Positions 1-7,842 of a stretch of 12,153 bases of DNA are shown here, in pieces. The first letter of the stretch is position 1, and each line of letters opens with the position of its first letter. Under the pieces are notes generated by a model. That model did no database searches. It was not told where the DNA came from and saw only the letters and a program-made list of their open reading frames with translations. A program made the position numbers and the translations under genes. The stretch is from an uncultured Granulosicoccaceae bacterium (GTDB lineage Bacteria > Pseudomonadota > Gammaproteobacteria > CALCKW01), in the NCBI GenBank assembly GCA_937941555.1, contig CALDHJ010000127.1:1-12153 (forward strand), written 5' to 3'.

Positions 1-1174
1 AGCGGTGCAGGTGCGGATCGTCAGGTATCAGCTCCTTGACCTTGGCGTCGGTCTTGTAGATATCTTCGGGGTCGCCCGACAGGGCCGCCCAGCGGAACGG
101 CCCGATGCCGCGGCAGAAGAGCGGGCGTATGTATGCCGGCACAAAGCCCGGGAAGGCAAAGGCGTCGTTGAAGCCTTCGTCTTGTGCGACCTGGCGAATG
201 TTGTTGCCGTAATCGAAGGTCGGCACGCCGGCCGCTTTGAACGCCACCATGGATTCCACGTGCGTGCGCATGGCCTGTCGCGCGGCCGCTTCAACTGACG
301 CTGGGTCGCGCTCGCGGGCGTCGCGCCACTGTGCGACGCTCCAGCCAATCGGCAGATAGCCGTTGATCGGGTCATGTGCAGAGGTCTGGTCTGTCAGGAG
401 GTCCGGGCGCACACCGCGCGACAGCATTTCGGGCAGTAGCTCGGCGGCGTTGCCTAGCAAGCCGATCGACTTGGCGTCGCCCGCCGCTGTCCAGCGCGCG
501 ATGGTGTCGAGCGCTTCGTCGAGTGAGTCGGTGCGTTCATCGAGGTAGCGGGTTTGCAGTCGGAGGTCGATGCGGCTCGAGTCACACTCTATTGCGAGGC
601 AGCTGGCGCCTGCCATGACCGCCGCCAACGGTTGCGCGCCGCCCATGCCACCGAGCCCGGCAGTCAGCACCCAGCGACCGGACAAATCGCCGTCGTAGTG
701 TTGGCGACCGGCCTCAACGAAGGTCTCGTAGGTGCCTTGCACGATGCCCTGGGTGCCGATGTAGATCCAGGAGCCCGCCGTCATCTGCCCGTACATTGCG
801 AGCCCCTTGCGGTCGAGCTCGTTGAAGTGCTCCCAGTTTGCCCAGTGTGGCACCAGGTTGGAGTTTGCGATCAGCACGCGCGGCGCGTCGGCGTGCGTGC
901 GAAAGACCCCGACTGGCTTGCCCGATTGGACGAGCAGGGTTTCGTCAGCTTCGAGGCGTTTTAGCGCGTCGAGAATGTTGTCGAAAGCCGCCCAGTCGCG
1001 CGCGGCGCGGCCGATACCACCGTACACCACCAGTTCTTCAGGGTGCTCGGCAACGTCGGGGTGAAGGTTGTTCATGAGCATCCGCAGCGGCGCTTCGGTT
1101 TGCCAGGATTTGGCGTTCAGCGCGCTGCCGGTTGGCGGCAGAACTGTTCGGCTGTTCTGGCGGCTGTCACGCAT
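1..1174 (-). CDS. hutU: Urocanate hydratase (urocanase), 3' end cut off by window edge
   Basis: Second enzyme of histidine breakdown: a cytosolic NAD+-dependent enzyme that adds water to urocanate to give 4-imidazolone-5-propionate. 391 codons are visible with no internal stop; family members are about 555-560 residues, so roughly the last 165 lie outside the window. Family-typical blocks in order: [12 protein letters not shown] (26-37), [19 protein letters not shown] (about 83-101), the glycine-rich [10 protein letters not shown] (173-182), and CRGIGPFRW starting at C354. The catalytic Cys of the FQGLPARICW signature (Cys410 in the Pseudomonas putida enzyme) would fall just past the edge and cannot be checked. 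The ATG at 1174 has GGAG about 8 bases upstream and overlaps the hutH stop by 8 bases, so it is probably translationally coupled as third gene of hutI-hutH-hutU. Identification is very secure. Confidence 0.97.
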   Translation of the reverse strand, partial: MRDSRQNSRTVLPPTGSALNAKSWQTEAPLRMLMNNLHPDVAEHPEELVVYGGIGRAARDWAAFDNILDALKRLEADETLLVQSGKPVGVFRTHADAPRVLIANSNLVPHWANWEHFNELDRKGLAMYGQMTAGSWIYIGTQGIVQGTYETFVEAGRQHYDGDLSGRWVLTAGLGGMGGAQPLAAVMAGASCLAIECDSSRIDLRLQTRYLDERTDSLDEALDTIARWTAAGDAKSIGLLGNAAELLPEMLSRGVRPDLLTDQTSAHDPINGYLPIGWSVAQWRDARERDPASVEAAARQAMRTHVESMVAFKAAGVPTFDYGNNIRQVAQDEGFNDAFAFPGFVPAYIRPLFCRGIGPFRWAALSGDPEDIYKTDAKVKELIPDDPHLHR

Positions 1175-2714
1175 GGTCGGTCTCCAGGTTGAGTTCGGTG
1201 AGGCCAGCTGCGGCCGAGAAGGTGCCGGTGCGGATCGCGCGGGCGGCGGTGTCGAGGTCGGTTGCCATGTAGCGGTCGTCGTCGAGCGGCGGCACACGGG
1301 TACGGAGTGCGCGGATCACGGCCTGCAGTGGGGCGCTGGTCGACAGCGGCGCGCGGAACGCCACCCCTTGCGCCGCGCACAGCAACTCGACGCCGAGAAT
1401 ATGGCTCAGGTTATCGGTCATGCGGTGCAGGCGCCGGGCGGCGTGTGCTGCCATCGAGACGTGGTCTTCCTGGTTGGCGCTGGTCGGCGTTGAATCCGTG
1501 GAACAGGGGTTGGCGAGGTGTTTGTTTTCGCTCATCAACGCGGCCGTGGTGATCTCGGCAACCATGAAGCCCGAATTCAAACCGGGCTCGGGTGTGAGAA
1601 ACGGGGGCAGATCGAAAGAGAGTGTCGGATCGACCATCAAGGCGACGCGGCGTTGGGCAATGGCGCCGACTTCGGAGATGGCAAGCGCCATTTGGTCGGC
1701 GGCAAAGGCCACGGGCTGTGCGTGAAAGTTGCCGCCCGAGACGATGTCGTCGGTGTCGGGGATCACCAGCGGGTTGTCGGTGACCGCGTTGGCCTCGATT
1801 TGCAAGCCGTGTGCAGCCTGGTGGAGCAGGTCGATGCAGGCGCCGGTGACTTGCGGCTGGCAGCGAATGCAGTAGGGGTCCTGAACGCGCGTGTCGTCCT
1901 CGCGGTGTGACTCGCGGATTTCTGATCCGGTCATGATCGTGCGCATTGCGGCGGCCACGGCGATCTGGCCGGGTTGGCCGCGCAGCGCGTGAATGTCAGG
2001 GTGCAACGGCGCAGTCGAGCCCATGATGGCATCGGTCGACAGGGCGCTGATCACCACCGCTTCGCGCGCCAGTGTCCAGGCGTCGAACAGTGCGACCAGT
2101 GCGCAGGCGGTTGAAAACTGCGTGCCGTTGATCAGCGCGAGACCCTCTTTGGCCGCCAACTCGATCGGCTCAATGCCCGCAGCATCGAGGGCCTCGGCCG
2201 ACGCCATGCGCACGCCGCGGTAGTGGGCCTGCCCTTCGCCGATCAGGGTGGCCGCCATGTGGGCGAGCGGGGCGAGATCGCCCGAGGCGCCGACCGAGCC
2301 CTGAGCCGGTACGACCGGGGTGATGCCGTGCGCGAGCAGTGCCTGAATCTGTGCGACAACCTTCCAGCGTACGCCCGACGCGCCGCGCCCGAGCGAGAGC
2401 AGCTTGAGCGCCATCATCAGCCGCACGGTGGCGATGTCGGTCGGTTCGCCGACACCGGCGCAGTGGGACAGAATCAGGTTGCGTTGTAGCGTAGCGGTGT
2501 CGTCTGGGGCGATGCGCACGGCGGCGAGTTTGCCGAAACCGGTGTTGATGCCGTAGATCGCCTTGTCGCTGGCGACGGCACGCTCGACCACCGCGGCCGC
2601 GCGTTCCACCGCTGGCCTGGCCGATGGGCAGAGCGCCGGTGTGGCGTCGTCGTGGCTGATGGCGCGCAAGGTGTCGAGCGTGGTGTGGCCCGGGGTCAGC
2701 GTAACCTCTGTCAC
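1167..2714 (-). CDS. hutH: Histidine ammonia-lyase (histidase)
   Basis: First step of histidine catabolism: non-oxidative elimination of ammonia from L-histidine to give urocanate, the usual inducer of hut genes. 515 residues, normal for the family (about 510). The MIO prosthetic group forms from the Ala143-Ser144-Gly145 triad in [15 protein letters not shown], one residue off the P. putida numbering (142-144). Other hallmarks are [11 protein letters not shown] (Tyr54), [14 protein letters not shown], the NPLV block and [15 protein letters not shown]. The reading frame stays open upstream into hutI, but homology begins at VTEVTL, so I choose the GTG at 2714, which overlaps the hutI TGA as GTGA. 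No in-frame ATG lies nearby that would keep the conserved N-terminus. It is the middle gene of the leftward operon and should fall under the same HutC operator as hutI. Confidence 0.97.
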   Translation of the reverse strand: MTEVTLTPGHTTLDTLRAISHDDATPALCPSARPAVERAAAVVERAVASDKAIYGINTGFGKLAAVRIAPDDTATLQRNLILSHCAGVGEPTDIATVRLMMALKLLSLGRGASGVRWKVVAQIQALLAHGITPVVPAQGSVGASGDLAPLAHMAATLIGEGQAHYRGVRMASAEALDAAGIEPIELAAKEGLALINGTQFSTACALVALFDAWTLAREAVVISALSTDAIMGSTAPLHPDIHALRGQPGQIAVAAAMRTIMTGSEIRESHREDDTRVQDPYCIRCQPQVTGACIDLLHQAAHGLQIEANAVTDNPLVIPDTDDIVSGGNFHAQPVAFAADQMALAISEVGAIAQRRVALMVDPTLSFDLPPFLTPEPGLNSGFMVAEITTAALMSENKHLANPCSTDSTPTSANQEDHVSMAAHAARRLHRMTDNLSHILGVELLCAAQGVAFRAPLSTSAPLQAVIRALRTRVPPLDDDRYMATDLDTAARAIRTGTFSAAAGLTELNLETDHA

Positions 2715-3922
2715 AGCTCGGACCTCCCGGCGACGTAGCGTTCGGAGAGTGGGTTGTAGCCGATGCGGTAGGCGAGCTCCGCAGGCGTTTCGACGTCCCA
2801 GACGGCAAGGTCCGCGCGCGCGCCGGCTGCAATCACACCGCGGTCGTCGAGGCCGAGCGCGCGGGCCGCGTTGCGCGTCATCCCGAGCAGCGCTTCGAGT
2901 GGGGTCAGTCCGAACAGCGTGCAGGCCATGTTGAGCGCCAGCAGAGGGGATGTCAGAGGGGATGATCCGGGGTTGCAATCCGTTGCGATGGCAATGGGTA
3001 CGCCGGCATCGCGCAGCGCCTGCACCGGCGGGTGCCGGGTTTCGCGCAGCGTATAGAAGGCGCCGGGCAGGAGCACGGCGACGGTGCCGGACTGTTGCAT
3101 CGCAGCGATGCCATCGGCGCTGAGGTATTCGAGGTGGTCGGCCGAGAGCGCCTGGTAGCGTGCGGCGAGTGCCGCACCGCCGAGATCGGAGAGTTGCTCC
3201 GCGTGCAGCTTGACCGGTAGCCCGAGTGCGGCTGCGCGCTGAAAGACGCGCTCGATCTGATCGCCCGAAAAGGCAATCCCTTCGCAAAAGCCGTCGATGG
3301 CATCGACGAGTCCGGCGGCAACCGCTGCCTCGAGTGCCGGCAGGCAGCACTGGTCGATGTAGCCATCGGCGTTGCCGGCGTATTCCGGTGGCACGGCGTG
3401 CGCGCCGAGAAAGCTCGTTTGCACGCTGATGCGCCGCGCGTCAGCCAGACGCCGCGCAACGCGCAGCATTTTCAGTTCGGTCTCGGTGTCGAGGCCGTAG
3501 CCGGATTTGATTTCGAGCGTGGCAACGCCTTCGGCAATCAACGCATCTGCACGCTGCAATGCGCCCGCGAGCAGGTCGTCTTCGGTGCTGCTGCGGGTCG
3601 CGTTCACCGTCGCATTGATACCGCCGCCACGGCGCGCGATCTCCGCATAGGGCACACCGCTTAGCCGTTCCTCGAATTCGCGCGCGCGGTTGCCGCCGAA
3701 CACGAGGTGGGTGTGGCAGTCGATTAGGGCCGGGGTTGTCAGTCGGCCACCGAGGTCCGTGCGCGGGCAGTCGGCATAGGCGGTTGGCAGCGCGTCGGCC
3801 GGGCCGCACCACGCGATGTGGTCGCCGTCGATCACGATCTCGCCGTCTGCCACGAGTGCGTATCCGCGATCGGCGTCGTCCAGGCAGGCGAGTGTGGTGT
3901 TGCAGAGAATCCGGTTGCTCAC
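2711..3922 (-). CDS. hutI: Imidazolonepropionase
   Basis: Third step of histidine degradation: a cytosolic metal-dependent amidohydrolase that opens the ring of 4-imidazolone-5-propionate to give N-formimino-L-glutamate. 403 residues, the normal length. Metal and substrate residues typical of the family: H70 and H72 in [13 protein letters not shown]139[16 protein letters not shown]175 in [12 protein letters not shown]240 and E242 in KLHAEQLSD, and D315 in [10 protein letters not shown]. The start is a GTG at 3922; the next in-frame codon of note upstream is a TGA three codons away, so no earlier start exists. Its Shine-Dalgarno is weak. It is first gene of the leftward hutIHU unit, with the proposed HutC operator only about 10 bases upstream of its start codon. 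Its TGA overlaps the hutH GTG. Confidence 0.97.
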   Translation of the reverse strand: MSNRILCNTTLACLDDADRGYALVADGEIVIDGDHIAWCGPADALPTAYADCPRTDLGGRLTTPALIDCHTHLVFGGNRAREFEERLSGVPYAEIARRGGGINATVNATRSSTEDDLLAGALQRADALIAEGVATLEIKSGYGLDTETELKMLRVARRLADARRISVQTSFLGAHAVPPEYAGNADGYIDQCCLPALEAAVAAGLVDAIDGFCEGIAFSGDQIERVFQRAAALGLPVKLHAEQLSDLGGAALAARYQALSADHLEYLSADGIAAMQQSGTVAVLLPGAFYTLRETRHPPVQALRDAGVPIAIATDCNPGSSPLTSPLLALNMACTLFGLTPLEALLGMTRNAARALGLDDRGVIAAGARADLAVWDVETPAELAYRIGYNPLSERYVAGRSEL

Positions 3923-3932
3923 GGCGGCTCAC

Positions 3933-3950
3933 TATATGTATAGACATATA
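3933..3950. promoter_or_regulatory. HutC-type operator O1 in the hutI-hutF divergent promoter
   Basis: An 18-base inverted repeat with 9-base arms and one mismatched pair: TATATGTATAGACATATA. Its core GTATAGAC fits GT-N-TA-N-AC, the known consensus for operators of the HutC subfamily of GntR regulators. It lies 10 bases upstream of the hutI start and contains or overlaps any leftward -10 region (TATAGT reads leftward at 3936-3931). Binding here would be expected to block hutIHU. The repeat is directly visible; assigning it to HutC is inference from the linked hutC gene. Confidence 0.75.
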
Positions 3951-3956
3951 ACTTAT

Positions 3957-3968
3957 ATGCCTATACAT
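3957..3968. promoter_or_regulatory. Second, weaker HutC-type operator O2
   Basis: An imperfect dyad, ATGCCTATACAT, with core GCCTATAC. Read leftward the core is GTATAGGC, one base from GT-N-TA-N-AC. Its centre (3962.5) is 21 bp from that of the stronger site (3941.5), two helical turns, so two HutC dimers would sit on the same face of the DNA. TATACA at 3962-3967 could also be the rightward -10 for hutF-hutC, with a poor -35 (TAGACA at 3941-3946, 15-base spacer). The dyad is visible; the promoter reading is tentative. Confidence 0.55.
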
Positions 3969-4003
3969 TAATGTTGTCAATCGAAACGGAAACTGTGCGC
4001 AAC

Positions 4004-5386
4004 ATGGTCACGACACTGTGGGCAAAACAGGCGCTGACGCCATCGGGCTGGTGCCCGGATGTCCGCGTTGAAATCGGCGCCAGCGGTCGCATCGTCGCCG
4101 TTGAAACACACGCAGATCGGCTGGCAGACGAGCCGGGTGCCACGTCGCTTGATTGCCTCTTGCCCGCGCCAGCCAACCTGCACAGCCACGCGTTTCAACG
4201 CGCAATGGCGGGCTTGACCGAGGCGCGTGGCCCTGACCCGGCAGACAGCTTCTGGACCTGGCGGCAGCAGATGTACCGCTTCCTCGACCAACTGAGCCCG
4301 GACCAGGTTCAGGCGATCACGGCGTTTGTGCAGATGGAAATGCTTGAAGCGGGCTACGCGTCAGTCGGGGAGTTCCACTATCTACACCACCAACCCAATG
4401 GCTCGCCCTATGACAACGTGGCTGAAATGGCTGAGCGAGTCACCGCGGCAGCAGCTGAAACCGGCATTGGCCTGAGCTTGTTGCCTGTGTTGTATCACCA
4501 GGGCGGGTGCGACGGGCGCGCGCTCGGCGCGGGCCAACGGCGCTTCGGCAACGGTCTCGATCGCTTTGCGATGCTGCACGATGGCGCGGCCAAGGCGCTT
4601 TCGTACCTCGGTGACGACGCCGTGCTCGGGGTTGCGCCGCATTCACTGCGGGCAGTGGGTCCGACTGAATTGCGGGAGCTGATGGCGTGCCACCCGTCTG
4701 GACCGTTTCATGTTCACGCAGCCGAGCAAGTCGCCGAGGTGCGGGAAGTGTCAGACGCGTTGAGTGCGAGGCCGGTGCAGTGGCTGCTCGACAACGCGGG
4801 TGTGGATGAGCGTTGGTGTTTGGTCCATGCGACTCACCTCGACGATGCCGAAGTCGCGGGGCTGGCCGGAACCAAGGCGGTCGTTGGCCTGTGTCCGATC
4901 ACGGAGAGCAGCCTGGGTGACGGCATCTTCCGGGGGGTGGATTTTCGCGCACTCGGTGGCCGCTTCGGCGTCGGGTCCGATTCGAACATCCGCATCGGCT
5001 TGTTCGAAGAGCTGCGCACGCTGGAGTACTCCCAACGTTTGCGCGATCGGGGGCGGGCGCTGATGGCGACGGCTGAACGCAGCACCGGACGTTTTCTGCT
5101 CGACGCTGTCACAGCTGGCGGTGCACAGGCCTGCGGGCGAGACAGTGGCGCCATCGCGGTTGGCCAATGGGCTGATCTGGTGGCGTTCGACACCGGGTCA
5201 ACGGACCTCGTTGGTCGAATTGGAGACGGTGTGATCGACAGTGCCGTGTTCGCACGCGGCGAGAGCGCGGTTGCAGAGGTCTGGTCTGCGGGCCGTCACG
5301 TTGTCAGCGGTGGTGTGCACCGCGAGCACGCGCGAATTACAGCGCGATACCGCGGTGTCATGAAAGCGCTGATGGCCAGGCAGTGA
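4004..5386 (+). CDS. hutF: Formimidoylglutamate deiminase
   Basis: Converts N-formimino-L-glutamate to N-formyl-L-glutamate plus ammonia, the step that marks the five-enzyme Pseudomonas-type histidine pathway; HutG (not in this window) would then release formate. Amidohydrolase-superfamily protein, 460 residues from this start, near the usual 450-460. Visible motifs: H60 and H62 in NLHSHAFQRAMAG, FWTWRQQMYRF, HHQPNGSPY, APHSLRAV, H236 and H238 in FHVHAAEQ, H275/H278 in LVHATHLD, CPITESSLGDG, and D326 in GVGSDSNIR. An in-frame ATG at 3971 would add 11 residues, but it lies 2 bases from the second operator, has no Shine-Dalgarno, and the family N-terminus resembles MVTTLWAKQAL. I therefore prefer 4004 (GGAA about 11 bases upstream), with moderate certainty about the start. 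Its stop overlaps the hutC start. Confidence 0.95.
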   Translation: MVTTLWAKQALTPSGWCPDVRVEIGASGRIVAVETHADRLADEPGATSLDCLLPAPANLHSHAFQRAMAGLTEARGPDPADSFWTWRQQMYRFLDQLSPDQVQAITAFVQMEMLEAGYASVGEFHYLHHQPNGSPYDNVAEMAERVTAAAAETGIGLSLLPVLYHQGGCDGRALGAGQRRFGNGLDRFAMLHDGAAKALSYLGDDAVLGVAPHSLRAVGPTELRELMACHPSGPFHVHAAEQVAEVREVSDALSARPVQWLLDNAGVDERWCLVHATHLDDAEVAGLAGTKAVVGLCPITESSLGDGIFRGVDFRALGGRFGVGSDSNIRIGLFEELRTLEYSQRLRDRGRALMATAERSTGRFLLDAVTAGGAQACGRDSGAIAVGQWADLVAFDTGSTDLVGRIGDGVIDSAVFARGESAVAEVWSAGRHVVSGGVHREHARITARYRGVMKALMARQ

Positions 5387-6084
5387 AATCAGAAATGCAA
5401 GGGTGGCTAGAGATCAAGGCTGAAGTGTCTCGCCGAATCAACGTGCGTGAATGGCCGCCGGGCAGTCTGCTGCCGGCCGAGACGGCATTGGCGAACGAAT
5501 TCGGCTGCGCACGTGCCACGGTCAACCGTGCACTGCGCGAGCTCGCCGAAGCGGGCCTATTGGTTCGGCGCCGACGCGCCGGCACGGTCGTCGCCGAACA
5601 CCCGGTGCGCAAGGCGAGTTTTGACATTCCCGTCATTCGCCTCGAAGTCGAGCAAGCGGGTCGACGCTACGCGCACCGCGTGCTGCACAGACTGCACGAG
5701 ACGCCGCCCGCGTCGGTTCGCACGTTGTTCGGCCTGGTGGCAACGGCGCGCGCGATCAAGCTCGACACCCTCCACCTCGCCGATGACATGCCCTACGCCT
5801 GGGAGACGCGGTGGATCAACACCAAAGCAGTGCCCGACGCCCGCCAGCAGGATTTCGAAGCCGTCAGCGCAAACGAGTGGCTGGTGCGCAATGCGCCGTT
5901 CTCGGGGGGGCGTTACACGGTGGGCGCGCGCCTGGCCGGCGCTGAATTGAGTGCCGCCCTGAATTGCGGCTCGGGCGAGCCGCTCGTGGTGGTCGAGCGC
6001 AACACCGTCGATCTGGACGGCCTCGGGATCACGCAGGTACAGCTTGTCTACGCACCGGGTCACCTGTTGCGTGGCGGCATCTGA
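5383..6084 (+). CDS. hutC: Histidine-utilisation repressor, GntR/HutC family
   Basis: DNA-binding repressor of hut genes; in characterised homologues urocanate releases it from its operators. 233 residues. The N-terminal winged helix-turn-helix (about 5-75) contains LPAETALANEFGCARATVNRALRELAEAGLLVRRR and the wing RAGTVVAEHP. The rest (about 90-228) has the length and pattern of a UTRA effector-binding domain, including LDTLHLADDMPYAWETRWIN and the C-terminal QLVYAPGHLLRGG. The GTG at 5383 overlaps the hutF stop as GTGA; an ATG at 5395 (M5) is an alternative start, and neither has a clear Shine-Dalgarno. Lying in one transcription unit with hutF, it probably represses its own expression through the two dyads at 3933-3968. 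Confidence 0.95.
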   Translation: MKSEMQGWLEIKAEVSRRINVREWPPGSLLPAETALANEFGCARATVNRALRELAEAGLLVRRRRAGTVVAEHPVRKASFDIPVIRLEVEQAGRRYAHRVLHRLHETPPASVRTLFGLVATARAIKLDTLHLADDMPYAWETRWINTKAVPDARQQDFEAVSANEWLVRNAPFSGGRYTVGARLAGAELSAALNCGSGEPLVVVERNTVDLDGLGITQVQLVYAPGHLLRGGI

Positions 6085-6120
6085 CAGGCATTAGCACGTC
6101 GAAATACCGGCTCGGATTCT

Positions 6121-6157
6121 GCACGGCGAGAGGCAGTGCACCGGGTGCCGCCCGTGC
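6121..6157. other. GC-rich stem-loop in the hutC / H-NOX spacer
   Basis: The 181-base gap between hutC and the H-NOX gene contains GCACGG (6121-6126) pairing with CCGTGC (6152-6157), with a nested GGCA/TGCC pair inside. There is no T run on either side, so it is not a canonical intrinsic terminator. It could stabilise or attenuate the end of the hutFC transcript. I found no convincing sigma-70 promoter or NO-regulator site in the rest of the gap. Confidence 0.3.
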
Positions 6158-6265
6158 CGATTCCCGATGGTCGCCGTGCGTTCCAGCACATTTCCGACAC
6201 GATTCGCCACAAGACACGCTTGCCCCCGCGGCGGCGACAGTCTGCCTGCTGATGTGAGGAAAGCC

Positions 6266-6805
6266 ATGAAAGGTATCGTATTCACCCTGCTCAACGACAT
6301 GGTGGAAGAGAAATTCGGTCTGGAAGCGTGGGACGCGCTGATTACCAAGGCCGGGTCCGACGGGATGTACCTGTCGACCGAAACCTACACCGACGAAGAA
6401 CTGATGAAACTGGTTGGTGCGGCCAGCGAGATGACCGGTATCCCCGCGAACGATCTCGTCAAGGCCTTCGGCACCTATATGTTTCCGCAGTTCTATGCGA
6501 AGTACCCGGTCTTTTTCAAGGAGGGGATGACGCTGAAATCCTTTTTGTTGACCGTGGACCGTGTGATACACGTTGAAGTGCGAAAGCTGTATCCCGATGC
6601 GGCGCTGCCCGACTTCGAGTACGAGGACGAGGACGACAATGCGCTCACAATGGTGTACAGCTCACCGCGGAAAATGTGTGCACTCGCTGAGGGTTTGATC
6701 GCGGGAGCGGCCGAGCACTTCTCGACCGAATACAGCCTCAAACACGACAAGTGCATGCACAAGGGGGATAGCTGCTGCCACCTGGAAATGGTTTTCGCGA
6801 GCTAG
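6266..6805 (+). CDS. H-NOX heme-based nitric oxide sensor protein
   Basis: Cytosolic stand-alone H-NOX (heme-nitric oxide/oxygen binding, HNOB) protein, 179 residues, the usual size. The proximal heme ligand is His102 (DRVIHVEVRKLYPDA) and the heme-propionate clamp YxSxR is Y131-S133-R135 in YSSPRKM, both at canonical positions. Position 140 is Leu, not the Tyr used for O2 binding in the Thermoanaerobacter H-NOX, which predicts an NO-selective, O2-excluding pocket. C138, H160, C163 and C171 match, one residue offset, the zinc/thiol site described for Shewanella-type H-NOX proteins. The start is the ATG at 6266 with GAGGA 5 bases upstream; an earlier in-frame ATG at 6167 would add unrelated residues and is rejected. 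The kinase gene follows after 4 bases, so the two are almost certainly cotranscribed and functionally paired. Confidence 0.95.
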   Translation: MKGIVFTLLNDMVEEKFGLEAWDALITKAGSDGMYLSTETYTDEELMKLVGAASEMTGIPANDLVKAFGTYMFPQFYAKYPVFFKEGMTLKSFLLTVDRVIHVEVRKLYPDAALPDFEYEDEDDNALTMVYSSPRKMCALAEGLIAGAAEHFSTEYSLKHDKCMHKGDSCCHLEMVFAS

Positions 6806-6809
6806 CGCC

Positions 6810-7769
6810 GTGGACATTGAAACATTGCAACGGGCTTATGAGCGTGAGAAAGCCAAACGCGCGCACGCTGAATCTCTGCTCGAAGACAAATCGCGCGAGC
6901 TGTTCCTGTCCTACGAAGCGCTGCAGAAGTCGCATGACGAGGTGACTGCTGCGCACGAAGAGCTGGTGTTCAAGCAGAAACAATTGGTTCAGTCGGAGAA
7001 AATGGCGTCACTCGGCATCATCTCGGCGGGTGTTGCGCATGAAATCAACAACCCGATCGGCTTCGTGCTCAGCAACGTGGTCACATTGGGCGAGAACGTG
7101 GCGAGCTTCAATTCGCTCTGTACTCGGCTGAAAGGTGTGTTCGAGGCTGCGAACGACGAAGATCAATTGCGGGCATCTGTCAGCGAGCTGGCGACCTTCT
7201 ACGCCGAAGAGGATTTCGACTTCGTGGTCGAAGACGGCGAGGGGCTGATCACTGAGACCACGGACGGCATCGTGCGCGTGCGGGATATTGTCGCGGGCTT
7301 GAAGTCGTTCGCGCGGGTCGACACCGACGAGAAAACGGTAGCCAACATCAACGAGTGCATTGAGTCCACGCTGAAGATTCTCGACAGTCAGACCAAGTAT
7401 GCGTGTGACGTGAAGTGTTGTTTTGCCGAGCTGCCCGAGATCATGTGCTTCCCGGGGAAGCTAAACCAGGTGTTCATGAACCTGATCGTCAACGCCGTGC
7501 ACGCCGTCGAGGAAGACGGTGTGATTTGCGTCTCCACAACGCAGGAGAGTGACTCGGTGACCATCACGGTATCCGACAACGGCAAGGGCATCGCACCGGA
7601 GCACCTTGAGGATCTCTTCACGCCGTTCTTCACGACCAAGCCGGTCGGGGAGGGGACGGGCCTCGGACTCTCGATCTCGCACGGCATCATCGAAGAACAC
7701 GGCGGCACGATCTCGGTCGACAGCACCGTGGGTGAAGGCACGACCTTTACCGTTACACTACCGGCCTGA
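6810..7769 (+). CDS. H-NOX-associated soluble histidine kinase
   Basis: 319-residue cytosolic sensor kinase. The N-terminus (about 1-65) is a charged heptad-like coiled coil with no PAS, GAF or transmembrane segment. The H-box follows with phospho-accepting His77 in AGVAHEINNPIGFVLSN. The catalytic domain shows the N-box (LNQVFMNLIVNAVHAV, N224/N228), G1 box DNGKGI (256-261), F-box FTPFFTTKP (270-278) and G2 box GTGLGLSI. With no sensor domain of its own, its input is probably the H-NOX protein encoded 4 bases upstream; in characterised pairs NO-bound H-NOX inhibits autophosphorylation of the partner kinase. The GTG start at 6810 has only a weak Shine-Dalgarno, suggesting coupling to the upstream gene. 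There is no receiver domain and no adjacent response regulator, so its phosphotransfer target is unknown. Confidence 0.93.
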   Translation: MDIETLQRAYEREKAKRAHAESLLEDKSRELFLSYEALQKSHDEVTAAHEELVFKQKQLVQSEKMASLGIISAGVAHEINNPIGFVLSNVVTLGENVASFNSLCTRLKGVFEAANDEDQLRASVSELATFYAEEDFDFVVEDGEGLITETTDGIVRVRDIVAGLKSFARVDTDEKTVANINECIESTLKILDSQTKYACDVKCCFAELPEIMCFPGKLNQVFMNLIVNAVHAVEEDGVICVSTTQESDSVTITVSDNGKGIAPEHLEDLFTPFFTTKPVGEGTGLGLSISHGIIEEHGGTISVDSTVGEGTTFTVTLPA

Positions 7770-7842
7770 CACACGGCGTTTTCGGGTCACGTAGCTCGCG
7801 CTCCGGTTGTGTCGTTCCGTTTAGTTTGCCGGGGCCTTGGCC

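Noticed and set aside
2715..3350. The hutH frame stays open upstream, giving a potential 727-residue protein with a 212-residue N-terminal extension
   Set aside because: The extension is an out-of-frame reading of hutI, rich in Arg, Ala and Gly with no family similarity; the GTG at 2714 overlapping the hutI stop gives a normal-length histidase.
3441..3980. Leftward open frame of 179 codons covering the hutI start and the operators
   Set aside because: It is a +1 shadow of hutI with Arg-rich low-complexity composition and no domain.
5557..6063. Antisense open frame of 168 codons inside hutC
   Set aside because: Long antisense frames are common in GC-rich coding DNA; no Shine-Dalgarno or family features, and hutC is certain.
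6167..6265. In-frame ATG extension of the H-NOX protein by 33 residues
   Set aside because: H-NOX proteins start at MKGIV-type sequence, and a strong GAGGA sits 5 bases before the ATG at 6266.
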